Notes: generated by a model from the sequence alone, not told the origin. Numbered from the stretch's first letter, positions 1 to 10,628 are shown. The stretch is DNA of 64,000 nt from Malacoplasma sp. (GCA_021444005.1 JABUSB010000003.1:1-64000), one strand, 5' to 3'. Translations and numbers: made by a program.

Positions 1-143
1 CTGTTTTAAATGAGTAGTAAACTGATGCTGTCGTAAAGTGAAAGTGTAATTCTCAAATTTTGTTATGCAATGCTAAAATTAGAAAAAGATTATAGTTTTT
101 ATAACAAAAACTAATACTGATAACTTTATTAAGGCAATGAATA

Positions 144-2099
144 ATGAAAAAAATTGACAGAGTTCGTAAGAATAATGTGTATTTTGCAGATTTCGAAACA
201 ACATCAGCATATACTGATTATTTTAAATGTGAAAATAATACCAAATTGTTATGTTTTTATATTGAAAATTTAATAGATTCAACAAAAAATTATACTAATT
301 TAAATTTAAATCAATTTTTTGAATATTTAAGTTGTTTTAAACAAAACTCTAAAATTTATTTTCATAATTTAGATTTTGATGGTGATTTTATTTTGAAGTT
401 TTTAGCTAAAAATCACTATAAAGCTGTTAACAACATTGATGGAGTCAATCAATTTAGTTTTTTAAAATATGGAGACAAAATTTATAAAATAACTGTAAAC
501 ATCCTTAATATTGAAAACAAACCAATAACTATTTATTTTTATGACTCTTTAAAAATGTTTGTTTTTGGAGTTAAAAAATTAGGTGAAGCTTTAGGAATCA
601 ATGAACATAAACTAGATAAACAAGAAAATACCGAATTCTATAATCTTGAACCAGTAGATTCAATTGAAAAACTACCACAAGAATTTATTGAAAGCTGTAA
701 AAAAGATGTAAAAATTGTTAAAGCATTCTATCAAGAATTTGAAAAAGTTATAAAGAAAATTGTAAATAGTAAAAGCCTTTTCAATGATAAAGAAATCAAT
801 TTTTATAATTATTTAACAATTGAAAGTTTTCTTTATGATTTACAACTTTATTTTACACACTTTCCCCCAGGTTTTGAATGTAAAAGATCTAGTTGATGAT
901 GGATAGACCACTATCATTTTTCTGAAATATCTCAATTAAACCCTGTTTATAAAAGAAGAAAAATTATTAAATGTGAAAAAGGATTAAAAATAAATATTAA
1001 CCAGGACGAACTTCCTTTTTTATTAGAAACATTACCTTTTGGTGATTTACATTTTTATTGAGATAAAAAGCCACATTATAAAAAAGTAATAAACTTATTA
1101 CAACTTAGAATAAAAAGTGCTAGAGCCAAGACAAATCATATTCCTCTTTTAGCAGATTGAAACAATTATTTTAAGATTGAAAGAGGTGAAATAACTCTTG
1201 AACAGACTGTTAATAGTCTTGATGATTTTGAATGTTATTATTTTGAAGAAGAATTTAACTTTCTAAAACAATTTTATGATTTTCAAGGTGTGGAATTGAT
1301 TCATAAAGAGTGAGTAGCATCAGATAGATGATTGTATCCATTTGCTAACAAAATTATTAATTTTAGAGATCAAGCCAAAATTGGCCAAGATAAAGTTAGT
1401 AGTTTGATTTTTGAAACTATTAGTCAGTGAGGATATGGAAAATATATTGATACTAAATATTATGATAATTTTTATATTTGTGCAGATGAAGAAGAATACA
1501 AAAGATTATTAAAATTTAAAGAACTTCAATGAAAAAATAGAATTTGAAGGGTTAATGAAACAACTAAAGATAACCAATTACCACATACATTTACTTTAAA
1601 GTTAATTCCTGTTTGATATATGGCAAATGGTTCATACAATAGAGTAGTTGCATCATATATCGCAATGCTTAAAAGAATGAAATTATTTAAAGCTATTCAA
1701 GCGTTAGGTATGGAAAATGTTATTTATTATGATAATCACAGTATTTTTTTAAAAGATTATAATGAGAAAAATTTAAAACAATTTTTGAATAAAAACCAAG
1801 ATTATATAGAAAAAATAGAAGAATTTGATGTGTGCTACATTAGAGACAATAAAGCTTATCTTTATAAAGAAAATCAATATGATCCTAAAACTAAACCTTG
1901 CGCAATTAATCAAAGATATATTACATCCAACTTGACATATACTAATTTTTATAGAGAAGATAGCTGATATGCTTTGCCAATAGAAAGTGATTTCAAAATT
2001 TGCAAATGCGAAAGTGGAACGATACTACAATGAAAAAATTTTGTAAATAATAATAATAATAAGAAACGCAAATCTAAAAGAAAAAAACGTATTAAATAA
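144..2099 (+). CDS. Protein-primed (phi29-like) family B DNA polymerase homologue, polymerase site degenerate
   Basis: 651 residues, with several in-frame UGA Trp codons, so it reads as two fragments under the standard code. The N-terminal exonuclease module is clear: Exo I DFETT (residues 16-20), Exo II YFHNLDFDG (72-80), then YDSLK and CKKDV (Exo III, catalytic Asp kept, but the usual upstream Tyr is Ser). The rest aligns by eye along phi29 polymerase, yet the polymerase motifs have decayed. The motif A region (about 283-290) has no DxxSLYP block. Motif B keeps only YGK. Motif C reads YYDNHSIF (528-535), with His532 where the second catalytic Asp of DTDS should be. AAGG at 131-134 supports the start. 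The C-terminus is Lys/Arg-rich. With the recombinase downstream it suggests a mobile-element remnant. The family is confident; the loss of polymerase activity is inferred. Confidence 0.75.
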
Positions 2100-2270
2100 T
2101 TTTGGAATAAAGTTGCTTTTACAAAGTTAATCTTTTTAAAAAATTAGAAATGAATAATGCAATATAATTTTATATTTCTATAGTTTTTATATCTCAAGCC
2201 ATTTAACTTTCTCACTAATTTTGTATATCATTATTTCATACTTCATAAAAATTAATTATTGGAGCAAATA

Positions 2271-3194
2271 ATGAATACAATTTTTTATTCAACCCAACTA
2301 TTCTATGAATATTATGAAATGTGAATTAAAGTTTACAAAGAAGGTGCAATTAAAAAAGTAACTTTGAATAAATATTACTTAACACTTAGATGAATTAAAA
2401 GAATTGTACCAGATTTAAAAGTTTGTGAATTAAATAGACTAAATTACCAAAACCTTTTAAATGAATATGCTTTAATTCACGAACGCCAAACAACAAAAGA
2501 TTTTCATCACCTTCTAAAAGCTGCAATTAAAGATGCGGTTTATGATCAATTAATCTTAAAAGACCCCACTAGAAAAGCAGTTATTAAAGGTAAAACTCCA
2601 AAAGATAAAAAACCTAAATACTTATCGCATTTCGAATTGCAAGCATTAATTAAAAACCTTCATTTAACCAATCATATCTCATATGATTGGTTAATATTGT
2701 TAATTGCCAAAACCGGAATGAGGTTTTCAGAAGCTTTAGCTATCACTCCCAAAGACTTTGATTTTAACAATAATACCATCACGATTAACAAAACTTGGGA
2801 TTATAAGAATGGTACTGGTTTCTTACCAACTAAAAATACAACATCTATTAGAAAGATTCAAATTGATACTAAAACCATTAATCAATTTAAAAGTTTAATT
2901 AAAGATTTACCTGAAAACCAAGCTATATTTGCAAAACATAAAGTATATAATTCTACAATTAATGACTTACTAGAAAGATTATGTGAAAAAGCAAATATTC
3001 CAATTATTACAATTCATAGTCTGAGGCACACTCATGCATCACTGCTATTATATTCTGGAGTTTCAATTGCAAGTGTTGCTAAAAGATTGGGACACTCGAA
3101 TATCACTACAACCCAAAAAGTGTATTTCCACATTGTTGCAGAATTAGAAAACAAAGATAAACAAATTTTATTAGAAACACTATCTTTAATTTAA
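2271..3194 (+). CDS. Tyrosine recombinase / phage-type integrase
   Basis: 307 residues, GGAG 6 nt upstream of the ATG. An N-terminal SAM-like DNA-binding region (about 1-105) is followed by the catalytic domain. The full catalytic set is visible: Arg151 (TGMRFSEAL), Lys188, His249 and Arg252 (HSLRHTH), His275 (LGHS) and the Tyr285 nucleophile (TTQKVYFH). Length and motif spacing match the Tn916/lambda-type integrase family, which catalyses site-specific strand exchange through a 3'-phosphotyrosine intermediate. It follows the PolB-like gene and is closed by an intrinsic terminator, so the two may be the core of an integrated element. No flanking att duplication or tRNA target was recognised. 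It could also act on invertible loci elsewhere in the genome. In-frame UGA codons are read as Trp near the N-terminus. Confidence 0.9.
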
Positions 3195-3200
3195 TATAAA

Positions 3201-3230
3201 AAAATATCTTCTGAAACCAGAAGATATTTT
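3201..3230. terminator. Bidirectional intrinsic terminator
   Basis: A perfect 13-bp stem (AAAATATCTTCTG / CAGAAGATATTTT) with an AAAC loop. It sits between the recombinase and the convergent ABC transporter gene and has A/T runs on both sides, so it can serve both strands. Confidence 0.85.
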
Positions 3231-3259
3231 AATTATTATACAAAGTGAATTAAATTGAA

Positions 3260-5227
3260 TTATGTTTCAACTTCATCCACAATTCCTGATTTTGATTGGT
3301 TTAATTGGTAATAAAATCCTTTTAAATCCATTAGTTCATCGTGATTACCATATTCGATTATTTCACCAAATTTAATCACGATTATCTTATCTGCATTTCT
3401 AATAGTAGATAAACGGTGTGCAATAATAAATGCCGTTTTTTGCGCAATCAATTTATTCATTGCATCTTGTACCACTCTTTCAGTTCTTGTATCAATACTA
3501 CTTGTAGCTTCATCTAATATTAGAATTGAAGAATCTGATAGCATTGCCCTTGCAATTGCAATTAGTTGTTTTTGCCCTTGTGATAATTCAATTGCATTTT
3601 CTGACAATACCGTATCATACCCATTTTCTAATTGGTTAATAAACGAATCACAATTGGCAATACTACCAACTTTAAAGATTTCCTCATCCGTTGCGTCTTT
3701 TTTAGCAAATCGAATATTTTCTTTAATCGTACCACTAAACAAATATGTATCTTGTAACACGATTGAAACTTCTTTGCGAATACTTTCTTTTTTGATATCT
3801 TTAATGTGGTATGTATCATCAAATACAATATCACCATCACTAATGTCGTAAAACTTAGTTAATAGATTAATTAGTGTTGTTTTACCACTTCCTGTGGGTC
3901 CCACAATTGCAATCGTGTTTTGGGGTTGTACTTCTAGATTAATGTTTTTTAAGATTGTTTTATTTGGTACATAACCAAAACTTAAATTATTAATATTTAC
4001 TTTACCAACAAGTTTTTGCTTAATTTCCACTTTTTCATTTCTTAAAGCTTCATTATCTTCTAAAAAGACTTCTGATGTTCTTCTCGCCCCTGCAAAGGCT
4101 TGTTGAATTTGCGAAATCATTGCAACAATGTTATTAATTGGTTGTGTAAAGCTTCTTAAAGCTACTATGAATGTATTAATAACAGCAACAGCTACGATAA
4201 TTCTTTGGTTTGACATTGGAGCATATTGTTCAAAATTACCAAATAAAGTACTTCCAAATGAAACATTTTGAATTACAAAGATAGTTGCTACAATTGCAAT
4301 GATAACGGTTGAAAAATTATTCAAAAAGTTCATTGAAGGAATAAATAACCCCGAAATTGTTTGTGCTTTTTGAGATTCTGCACATAATGCTTTATTGTAT
4401 TTTTCAAATTCTTTTTCAGTTAATTCTTCTCTTCTAAAAAGGTTGACAACATTTTGTGCAGAAATAATCTCTTCTATATAACCGTTTAGTTCACCTAATT
4501 TCTTTTGTTGTTGAATAAATCTTTTTTCACTCATCTTACTCAAGATTTTAGTATAAGAAGTTAAGATAATCACAATTCCAATTTCAATTAAAGCAAGGTA
4601 TGGTGAAATTAGAAACATTACAATTGTCATCCCTAAAATTAACGCAACTGCTTGCACAAAGTTTCCAAAGTTTTGCGAAATAAAGATCACAACATAAAAG
4701 ACATCGTTTGATAAGATACTCATTGTATTACCACTTTCATGAGTATCAAAGTATGAAAGTTTTAATAATTGGATTTTATTAAACAAATCCATTCTTAAAT
4801 AATAGCCAATTTGGTTAGCAATCTTGGTTAATATAAAGTTCATTATAAAAACAAACAAACCTAAGAAGAAATAAAGTCCTAATAATACACCACCCATTAT
4901 TAATACTTTATAAGTATCATCTATTAGGATTGAATTGCCAAAGACATTTACAACTTCGTTTCGAGTTGTGAATAAACTATCTAAACTTTGGGTAATATAG
5001 TTGATTCCAAGCAACACAATAACATTAACAAATGTTGCCATAAAAGCAGAGGTTAGGGCAATAATGAAAGCAAAGCGAAAGTGTTTAACATACTTAAAAC
5101 AAATTTTAGTACCAATCTTTAATGAAGAAAGTTTATTATTTGCATTAATTCTTTCTTCTAGTGTTTTAAGATACTGAATTTCAATCTTTGTTTTTTTAAC
5201 TTTAATTGTTTTTTGTCTCTGATTCAT
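3260..5227 (-). CDS. ABC exporter half-transporter, subunit 2 (consensus ATPase site residues)
   Basis: 655 residues: an N-terminal six-helix type IV exporter membrane domain (about 45-370, preceded by a 40-residue charged extension), then a nucleotide-binding domain with Walker A GPTGSGKT, Q-loop VLQDTYLF, signature LSQGQ, Walker B ILILDEATS with the catalytic Glu, and H-loop IAHRLSTI. The signature has Gln in place of the usual first Gly (LSGGQ). Its ATG lies 2 nt after the stop of the upstream ABC gene, with GGAG inside that gene's end, so the two are co-translated. It likely forms a heterodimer with that partner in the cytoplasmic membrane, exporting drugs, lipids or peptides; the substrate is unknown. 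It has no C39 peptidase domain, so it is not a bacteriocin-maturing exporter. Confidence 0.92.
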   Translation of the reverse strand: MNQRQKTIKVKKTKIEIQYLKTLEERINANNKLSSLKIGTKICFKYVKHFRFAFIIALTSAFMATFVNVIVLLGINYITQSLDSLFTTRNEVVNVFGNSILIDDTYKVLIMGGVLLGLYFFLGLFVFIMNFILTKIANQIGYYLRMDLFNKIQLLKLSYFDTHESGNTMSILSNDVFYVVIFISQNFGNFVQAVALILGMTIVMFLISPYLALIEIGIVIILTSYTKILSKMSEKRFIQQQKKLGELNGYIEEIISAQNVVNLFRREELTEKEFEKYNKALCAESQKAQTISGLFIPSMNFLNNFSTVIIAIVATIFVIQNVSFGSTLFGNFEQYAPMSNQRIIVAVAVINTFIVALRSFTQPINNIVAMISQIQQAFAGARRTSEVFLEDNEALRNEKVEIKQKLVGKVNINNLSFGYVPNKTILKNINLEVQPQNTIAIVGPTGSGKTTLINLLTKFYDISDGDIVFDDTYHIKDIKKESIRKEVSIVLQDTYLFSGTIKENIRFAKKDATDEEIFKVGSIANCDSFINQLENGYDTVLSENAIELSQGQKQLIAIARAMLSDSSILILDEATSSIDTRTERVVQDAMNKLIAQKTAFIIAHRLSTIRNADKIIVIKFGEIIEYGNHDELMDLKGFYYQLNQSKSGIVDEVET

Positions 5228-5229
5228 AA

Positions 5230-6981
5230 CTATTCACTAACTCCTTGAGATACTGAAATATCTCGATATAGCTCACAGTTTTTTAATAATTCACTATGGT
5301 CTCCAAAACCAACCATTTTTCCTTGGTCTAAAACGATAATTTTGTCAGCCCGACTAATTGCTGAAATTCTTTGCCCTACTAAGAATGTTGTCGTATTTTC
5401 TAATTTGCGAATGTTATCTTGTACTTTTGCTTCGGTTATCATATCAAGTGCACTTGTAGAGTCATCTAAGATTAAAATTTTGGGTTTTTTAATTAGTGCA
5501 CGCGCAATTGATAACCTTTGCTTTTGCCCCCCTGATAAATTTGTCCCTCTTTGTTCAATTTCATAATTGAATTTATTTTCCTTCATATTAATAAATTCAA
5601 TGGCTTGTGATTGGTTTGCAGCTTCTAACATTTCCTCATCGGTTGCATCAATCTTCCCAAACCTTAAGTTTGATGCAATAGTACCAGATAAGATAACACT
5701 TTTTTGGGGAGACACCCCAATCGCATCCCTTAATGATTCATAATTAATTTCTTTAACATCAAATCCCGAAATTTGAATGTTTCCTTCTGTGGCTTCTAGA
5801 GTTCTTGTAATTAAATTAACTAGTGTTGTTTTCCCACTTCCTGTGGGTCCTATAATTCCAATCATTTCACCGGGATTGGCAACAAAAGAAATTTGCGATA
5901 ATGCATTTTCTGCATCTGATGCAGAATTGTATTTATAACTTACATTATTAAAAACAACTTGTGAATTTGAGATAAAGTTATTTGATTCACATCTTAGAAT
6001 TGATGGATTAGTATCAAAGATTTGATTAATTCGGTCACATGAAGCTTTTGTATATGACAACATAATCAAAACTGTACTTGCTAATACAAATCCCATTGAT
6101 ACCATACTAGTTAATTGAATAATTTGTAAAATAAAAGTAACTTGGTAATTAATGTTTTGGTTACTACTCACTTTTGCTAAACACATAATTACAATAACTG
6201 TTGCTGTTTGGACTAAGAAATAAATAATGGGAATAATTGAAGTTGACCATCGGTTTGCAGTTGTAGCAATTTTAGCAAAACTTGAGTTTTTATTATCAAA
6301 CTTTTCAATTTGGTCTTTTTGCAAATTAAAAGCTTTAACAACTCTTACCCCTAATAGGTTTTCCCGCATTACCCAATTGATTTGATCCATTCCTTTTTGT
6401 TGTTTACGATAAATTGGTACGGCTTTTTTGAGAATTAAAAAGATTGCTAATGACACTGTTAAGATAATTGCAAAAAAGATGGCCCCAATTCAAGCTAAAT
6501 CTAATTTTGCACCAATAACAAAAGTAGCTATCACACCACCAATTACTAAGAAAATTGATCGGAATGCCATTCTAATTGACAAAATTACCGCATTTTGATA
6601 ATACAAGACATCATTTGAAAGTCTTGTAATCAAAGAAGGGGTTGTTAATGTATCAATTTCTTTAAAAGTTAATGTTTGAATCTTTTTAAATGCATTAAAC
6701 CGGACGTTATTTGCAAGCCGAACCCCAACCCGAGCACTTGTAACCACTCCAATTCCTTGGAAAATGACTGAAATGATAACACATCCAGCCATTATTCCAA
6801 CAAGGTTTCAAAATTGTTGTGGTAATGCTCCAGAATTGGTATTACTAGAAATTAGATCTAGTAAATTAGCAATCAAAAAGGTTAAAGTAATATCAGCAAC
6901 TGATTGAATTAAGATTAAGATAATACTCACAATTGCTAACGCTAAATCTCTGCCTTTTAGAAAGCGGAATAATTTAAACAT
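5230..6981 (-). CDS. ABC exporter half-transporter, subunit 1 (degenerate ATPase site residues)
   Basis: 583 residues, start MFKLFRFLKG, preceded by GAAAGGAGC. A six-helix membrane domain (about 15-310) is followed by an ATPase domain: Walker A GPTGSGKT, signature LSGGQ, Walker B ILILDDSTS. The catalytic Glu is replaced by Asp and the H-loop His by Gln (LVGQRISAI). The partner gene has the intact Glu and His but a non-canonical LSQGQ signature. The pair therefore makes one consensus and one degenerate ATP site, the pattern of heterodimeric exporters such as TM287/288 and BmrCD. First gene of a two-gene operon. Three in-frame UGA codons are read as Trp. Confidence 0.92.
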
Positions 6982-7253
6982 ATTTAACTTTTGCTCCTTT
7001 CTATAAATTAATCAATATTAATCATTAAAAAACCTTAAATCTAATCTATAAAATTAAATTAATTTATTTAAATGATTAAAAGTATAAAGTTTACTTTTTC
7101 AAATAAAATTATACTTTTATTAAAATAAGCAAAATTATTTTTTTAAATAAATTTGTTATAAATCACTTGCACTTTTAAATAATTCACATATACTTATTTA
7201 GTCCTTGTTTATTTATTGTTTAACCTCCTTTAATTTTGGTAAATAAATGGGGA

Positions 7254-7300
7254 CAAAAAAAGTACTAATTCCTTTTTGGGAATTAGTACTTTTTTATTGT
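7254..7300. terminator. Terminator-like hairpin without an obvious upstream gene
   Basis: A long inverted repeat, AAAAAAGTACTAATTCC / GGGAATTAGTACTTTTTT, flanked by GGACA and TGTCC that can extend the stem. It has the form of a bidirectional intrinsic terminator. Neither strand has a gene ending just before it. It may insulate the divergent ABC operon from read-through. Confidence 0.6.
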
Positions 7301-7329
7301 CCTTTTTTCTAATTTTAGTTTTATGCAAG

Positions 7330-7335
7330 TATAAT
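7330..7335 (+). promoter_or_regulatory. -10 element of tRNA-Ser
   Basis: TATAAT 18 nt upstream of the first base of the tRNA, which predicts a short 5' leader. No good -35 box is visible, as is common in mycoplasma promoters. Confidence 0.55.
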
Positions 7336-7353
7336 ATTGATTGTATTGTTAAT

Positions 7354-7442
7354 GGAGACGTACTCAAGTGGTTAAGAGGGCACCCTGCTAAGGTGTTAGA
7401 TCGGTTTCCGGTGCATGAGTTCGAATCTCATCGTCTCCGCCA
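7354..7442 (+). tRNA. tRNA-Ser (anticodon GCT)
   Basis: An 89-nt gene with a 7-bp acceptor stem GGAGACG/CGTCTCC, D arm, anticodon loop CTGCTAA (GCU, reading AGY), a long class II variable arm, T arm GTTCGAATC and an encoded CCA end. Confidence 0.97.
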
Positions 7443-7452
7443 TTTGAATCAT

Positions 7453-7482
7453 AAAAAAGTGTAGGAATTACCTACACTTTTT
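7453..7482. terminator. Bidirectional intrinsic terminator
   Basis: Stem AAAAAAGTGTAGG / CCTACACTTTTT with loop AATTA, placed between the 3' ends of tRNA-Ser (plus) and gatB (minus). Confidence 0.85.
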
Positions 7483-7497
7483 GTTTCTCATTAAACC

Positions 7498-8922
7498 TTA
7501 TTTTTTAGCAATTAATTCATTAAAGATTTTGTTTACAACATTCGGATTGGCTTGTCCTTGTGTTTCTTTCATTACCATTCCGATAAAGAACTTTTCAACC
7601 CGTTCTTTTTTTGTTTCGTATTGGTCTACCATTCTTTGGTTTTCTGCAATTAGTTTTACAAGAATTGGTTTCAATATTTTTTCATCTGTAATTTGCAAGA
7701 AGTTATTTTCTTTAATAATTAAATCAATCTCCTTATTAGTTTCAACTAATAGCCTCACAATTTCTTTCCCTTGCTTTGCATTAATGGATTGGTCTTTAAT
7801 ATAAGTTATCAGCTTTGCTAATTCTTTAATTTGAAAATCAGATACCGATTCGATTTTGGCATTATTTTTTTTAATTCAACCCATAAACTCAATGCATAGT
7901 CATTTAATCACTTCTGGACAATCATTAACAATGTTATTGATATAAACAAACTTTGTATAAAGCTCATAGTTGTCAATTAAGAGATTAATAAATTCATTTG
8001 AGACTTGATTGTCTTTTAAATCACTTACAATTTTTTCAATATCAACATAGTGCTTTGCAATAATGTTGATAATAAATGCATCATCAATTACCTTGTAATA
8101 GATGTTAGGTTCTTTCATATAGTGGTAATCAGTATTTGTCGTTTTTTTACGCATAAATTCAGTTTGCATTGTTTTATCATTAAATCTTTTAGTAGCCATT
8201 ACAACCGGTTCATTTCTTAATATCTGGCTAATTTGAAACTGAATTTCATACTCAATTGCTTTTTCCACATTTGAAATGGAATTGATGTTTTTGATTTCAA
8301 CCCGAGTCCCGTATTGCTTAGCCCCTATTGGGTTGACTGAAATATTAACATCAACCCGCATTGAACCCTCTTCCATCTTGGCATCTGAAATTTGGTTAAA
8401 TGTTAATATTCTTCTCAATTGTTTTAAAAACAAAGCTGCTTCATTAGCTGTATGCATACAAGGTTTGGTAACAATTTCAATTAAAGGCATTCCAGAACGG
8501 TTGTAGTCTAAAAGAATCTTATCTTCAAAAATAAATTGCTTTGCTGTGTCTTCTTCCATATGGATTCTTTCCACATCCACGAATTGATTATCACCGATTT
8601 TGATTTTGCCATTTTTACCAATTGGATTAAATTGTTGGGTAATTTGGAATCCCTTTGGTAAGTCTTGGTAGAAATAGTTTTTGCGGTCAAAACTAATTTC
8701 GTGCTCAATTTCCATATTAAGTGCTTTTGCTAACACAATTGCTTTTTCAATACACTTTTGATTTGGTGTGGGCATTGTACCAGGGTGCCCTAAATCAATT
8801 GGGAAGATATTTGTGTTTTTAGGATCATTGTGCACACTTTTAGCAGGGGAAAACATCTTTGATTTTGAATTAACAACAGTGTGCACTTCAATTCCAATAA
8901 CTGCGATAAAATTAGTTTCCAC
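7498..8922 (-). CDS. gatB: Aspartyl/glutamyl-tRNA(Asn/Gln) amidotransferase subunit B
   Basis: 474 residues. It starts with GTG (GTG GAA ACT), whose G overlaps the last base of the gatA stop TAG by one nucleotide, so translation is coupled. Family motifs are seen: IGIEVHT near the N-terminus, SFDRKNYFYQDLPKGFQITQQ-type tRNA-activation core, and MEEGSMRVDVNIS. The C-terminal YqeY-like tail domain (about 330-474) runs through UGA Trp codons at 7885-7900. GatB activates the misacylated Glu-tRNA(Gln) or Asp-tRNA(Asn) with ATP. It works with GatA (glutaminase) and GatC, both encoded immediately upstream. This pathway supplies Gln-tRNA in mollicutes that lack GlnRS. Confidence 0.97.
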
Positions 8923-10361
8923 TATTTTCCTCCTTTAATAAGCAAATCAACTTGTTTTGCAAATGCCAACAATAGTGCATCACTATTAACTTGTCCCATA
9001 ATATTAATCCCGATTGGTAACCCATTAATTTTTGCATTTGGGATGGTAAGGGATGCAAAACCACCAAAATTCGCAATTTGCAAATAATTATCAACTGCAT
9101 TTGCAAATGCTTTATGGTTTTTAACGTCTTCGATTTTTGGTGCAACACTTGAAGATCCTGGCATTATAAAAAAGTCACATTGATTTAAAAATGCATTAGT
9201 TTTATCAACGATTAAACGTCTGATTTGTTTACAACGGTTTAATAAATCCTCATTGCCTTGCAGTGTGGTAAAAGAGCCTAAGACAAATCTTCTTTTTAAT
9301 TCTTTACCAAAGTTTTGGCTTCGTGTTTCTTTAATTTGGGCTTCAAACCCTCTTTTGCTACCTTTTTTACCAAATGTAATTCCCGTTATATTTTGGTAAC
9401 AACTTACTGCTTCACTATAACTTAGAATTTCATAAACAACTGGAATTAAATCAATTAATTGTTTATCAAAAGATAATGATACTACTTCATATTTTTGTTT
9501 CACTTTATTTAAGGTATCAAAAAAGATTTTCTTTTCTGATGTGTCTAACAACTCCACAATATTTTCAAAATAACCCACTTTAAGAATTGGATTCACATTA
9601 TCAAAGTTTTTTAGAAAATCTAATTTAACATTTTGACTTGTAAAATCGTTGGGGTCATATTGATTCACACAATCCATCACAATTGCAATATCAGCAATTG
9701 AATTAGCAAATACCCCAACGTGATCAATTGAAGGAGAATATGGGAATACCCCAAACCGTGAAATAATCCCATAACTTGGTTTAAACCCATATACTCCTAA
9801 ATAACTTGCAGGCATTCGAATCGAATCTCCCGTATCTGTGCCTAATGCAAATACAACAGTGTTAAGAGCAGTTAACACAGCACTTCCACTTGAAGACCCT
9901 CCGGGAATGCGTGTTTTGTCAATTGGGTTAATTGTATCCCCATATCCACTAAAAAGACCAGTGCCACCAAGTCCGAATTCATCAAGGTTGGTTTTGCAAA
10001 CTGGAATTGCTCCACTTTTATCAAGCTGTTCAATTACAGTTGCAGAATATGGACTTTTATAGTTTTCAAAAAACAAAGAGCCCCCGGTTGTAATTGTGTT
10101 TTTAACATTAATGTTGTCTTTTACCGCATACAAAATGTTGTTTAATAATGAGTCTTGGTTTTCACTATTAAACTCATAATCTTTAATAATTGATAAAATG
10201 GCATTTAGTGGTTTTGTTTTTTCTAAATTTAAATAAGTTTGTTTTAAATATTGATTAAAAACACTTTTGTTTTCACAAAGTTTTTTTTGAATTTTAATAA
10301 TGTGACTATCATCTAATAGTGGATTATTAAATAAACTAGACTTTGATGTATCCATCTTCAA
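8922..10361 (-). CDS. gatA: Aspartyl/glutamyl-tRNA(Asn/Gln) amidotransferase subunit A
   Basis: 479 residues of the amidase signature family. The catalytic Lys (YAVKDNI), the Gly/Ser-rich signature (IPGGSSSGSA) and the cis-Ser plus nucleophile Ser (GTDTGDSIRMPAS) are all present. It releases ammonia from glutamine and channels it to GatB. One variation is visible: the usual GGSIR of the signature is GDSIR. The start overlaps the 3' end of gatC by 26 bases; an alternative ATG lies two codons downstream. Central gene of ECF-S, gatC, gatA, gatB. Confidence 0.97.
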   Translation of the reverse strand: MKMDTSKSSLFNNPLLDDSHIIKIQKKLCENKSVFNQYLKQTYLNLEKTKPLNAILSIIKDYEFNSENQDSLLNNILYAVKDNINVKNTITTGGSLFFENYKSPYSATVIEQLDKSGAIPVCKTNLDEFGLGGTGLFSGYGDTINPIDKTRIPGGSSSGSAVLTALNTVVFALGTDTGDSIRMPASYLGVYGFKPSYGIISRFGVFPYSPSIDHVGVFANSIADIAIVMDCVNQYDPNDFTSQNVKLDFLKNFDNVNPILKVGYFENIVELLDTSEKKIFFDTLNKVKQKYEVVSLSFDKQLIDLIPVVYEILSYSEAVSCYQNITGITFGKKGSKRGFEAQIKETRSQNFGKELKRRFVLGSFTTLQGNEDLLNRCKQIRRLIVDKTNAFLNQCDFFIMPGSSSVAPKIEDVKNHKAFANAVDNYLQIANFGGFASLTIPNAKINGLPIGINIMGQVNSDALLLAFAKQVDLLIKGGK

Positions 10362-10614
10362 TTTCTCCAGCTAATTCAAGTAATGCTTTTTTATTATCAA
10401 ATTCTTGGGGTTCATCTTTTCTAAATTCCCCTTCAAATTTAATTGTGGGATAGTGCATTGGTTTCACATCACTAAAGTCTAAGTTTTTAATAGTATTGAT
10501 TTTATTAACTGAGTTTTCAATTAATTTAGTAATGATTTCAATTTCTTGTTCACTTAAATCAATCATTAAGTTATTACAGATCTCTTGCATAATTTCTCTT
10601 GTTAGTTTGACCAT
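10336..10614 (-). CDS. gatC: Aspartyl/glutamyl-tRNA(Asn/Gln) amidotransferase subunit C
   Basis: 92 residues. Small helical subunit with the typical N-terminus (LTREIMQEICNNLMIDLSEQE) and the conserved central DFSDVKPMHYPT segment, which matches the GatC V.PM.H motif. It tethers GatA to GatB. AAGGAG lies 9 nt before the ATG. It starts 14 nt after the ECF S-component gene and overlaps gatA, so the four genes form one transcription unit. Confidence 0.92.
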   Translation of the reverse strand: MVKLTREIMQEICNNLMIDLSEQEIEIITKLIENSVNKINTIKNLDFSDVKPMHYPTIKFEGEFRKDEPQEFDNKKALLELAGEIEDGYIKV

Positions 10615-10628
10615 AAATTTACTCCTTA

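Larger units (their letters stand above)
6982..7353. other. Intergenic region between divergent ABC operon and tRNA-Ser
   Basis: About 370 bases of A+T-rich sequence. It should hold the ABC operon promoter (minus strand) and the tRNA-Ser promoter (plus strand). It also contains a strong hairpin at 7254-7300. A perfect AAAGGAGG Shine-Dalgarno-like block on the minus strand near 7228-7236 has no ATG, GTG or TTG at a usable distance. No gene is visible. Confidence 0.5.

Noticed and set aside
144-2099. Two short separate genes at 144-896 and 1620-1967
   Set aside because: They are one frame interrupted only by UGA codons, which are Trp here.
3260-6981. Bacteriocin exporter for the 28.0 kb double-glycine peptide
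   Set aside because: Neither subunit has the N-terminal C39 peptidase domain, and they lie 21 kb away.
7276-7464. Small plus-strand reading frame over tRNA-Ser
   Set aside because: It runs through the tRNA and two hairpins; clearly not coding.
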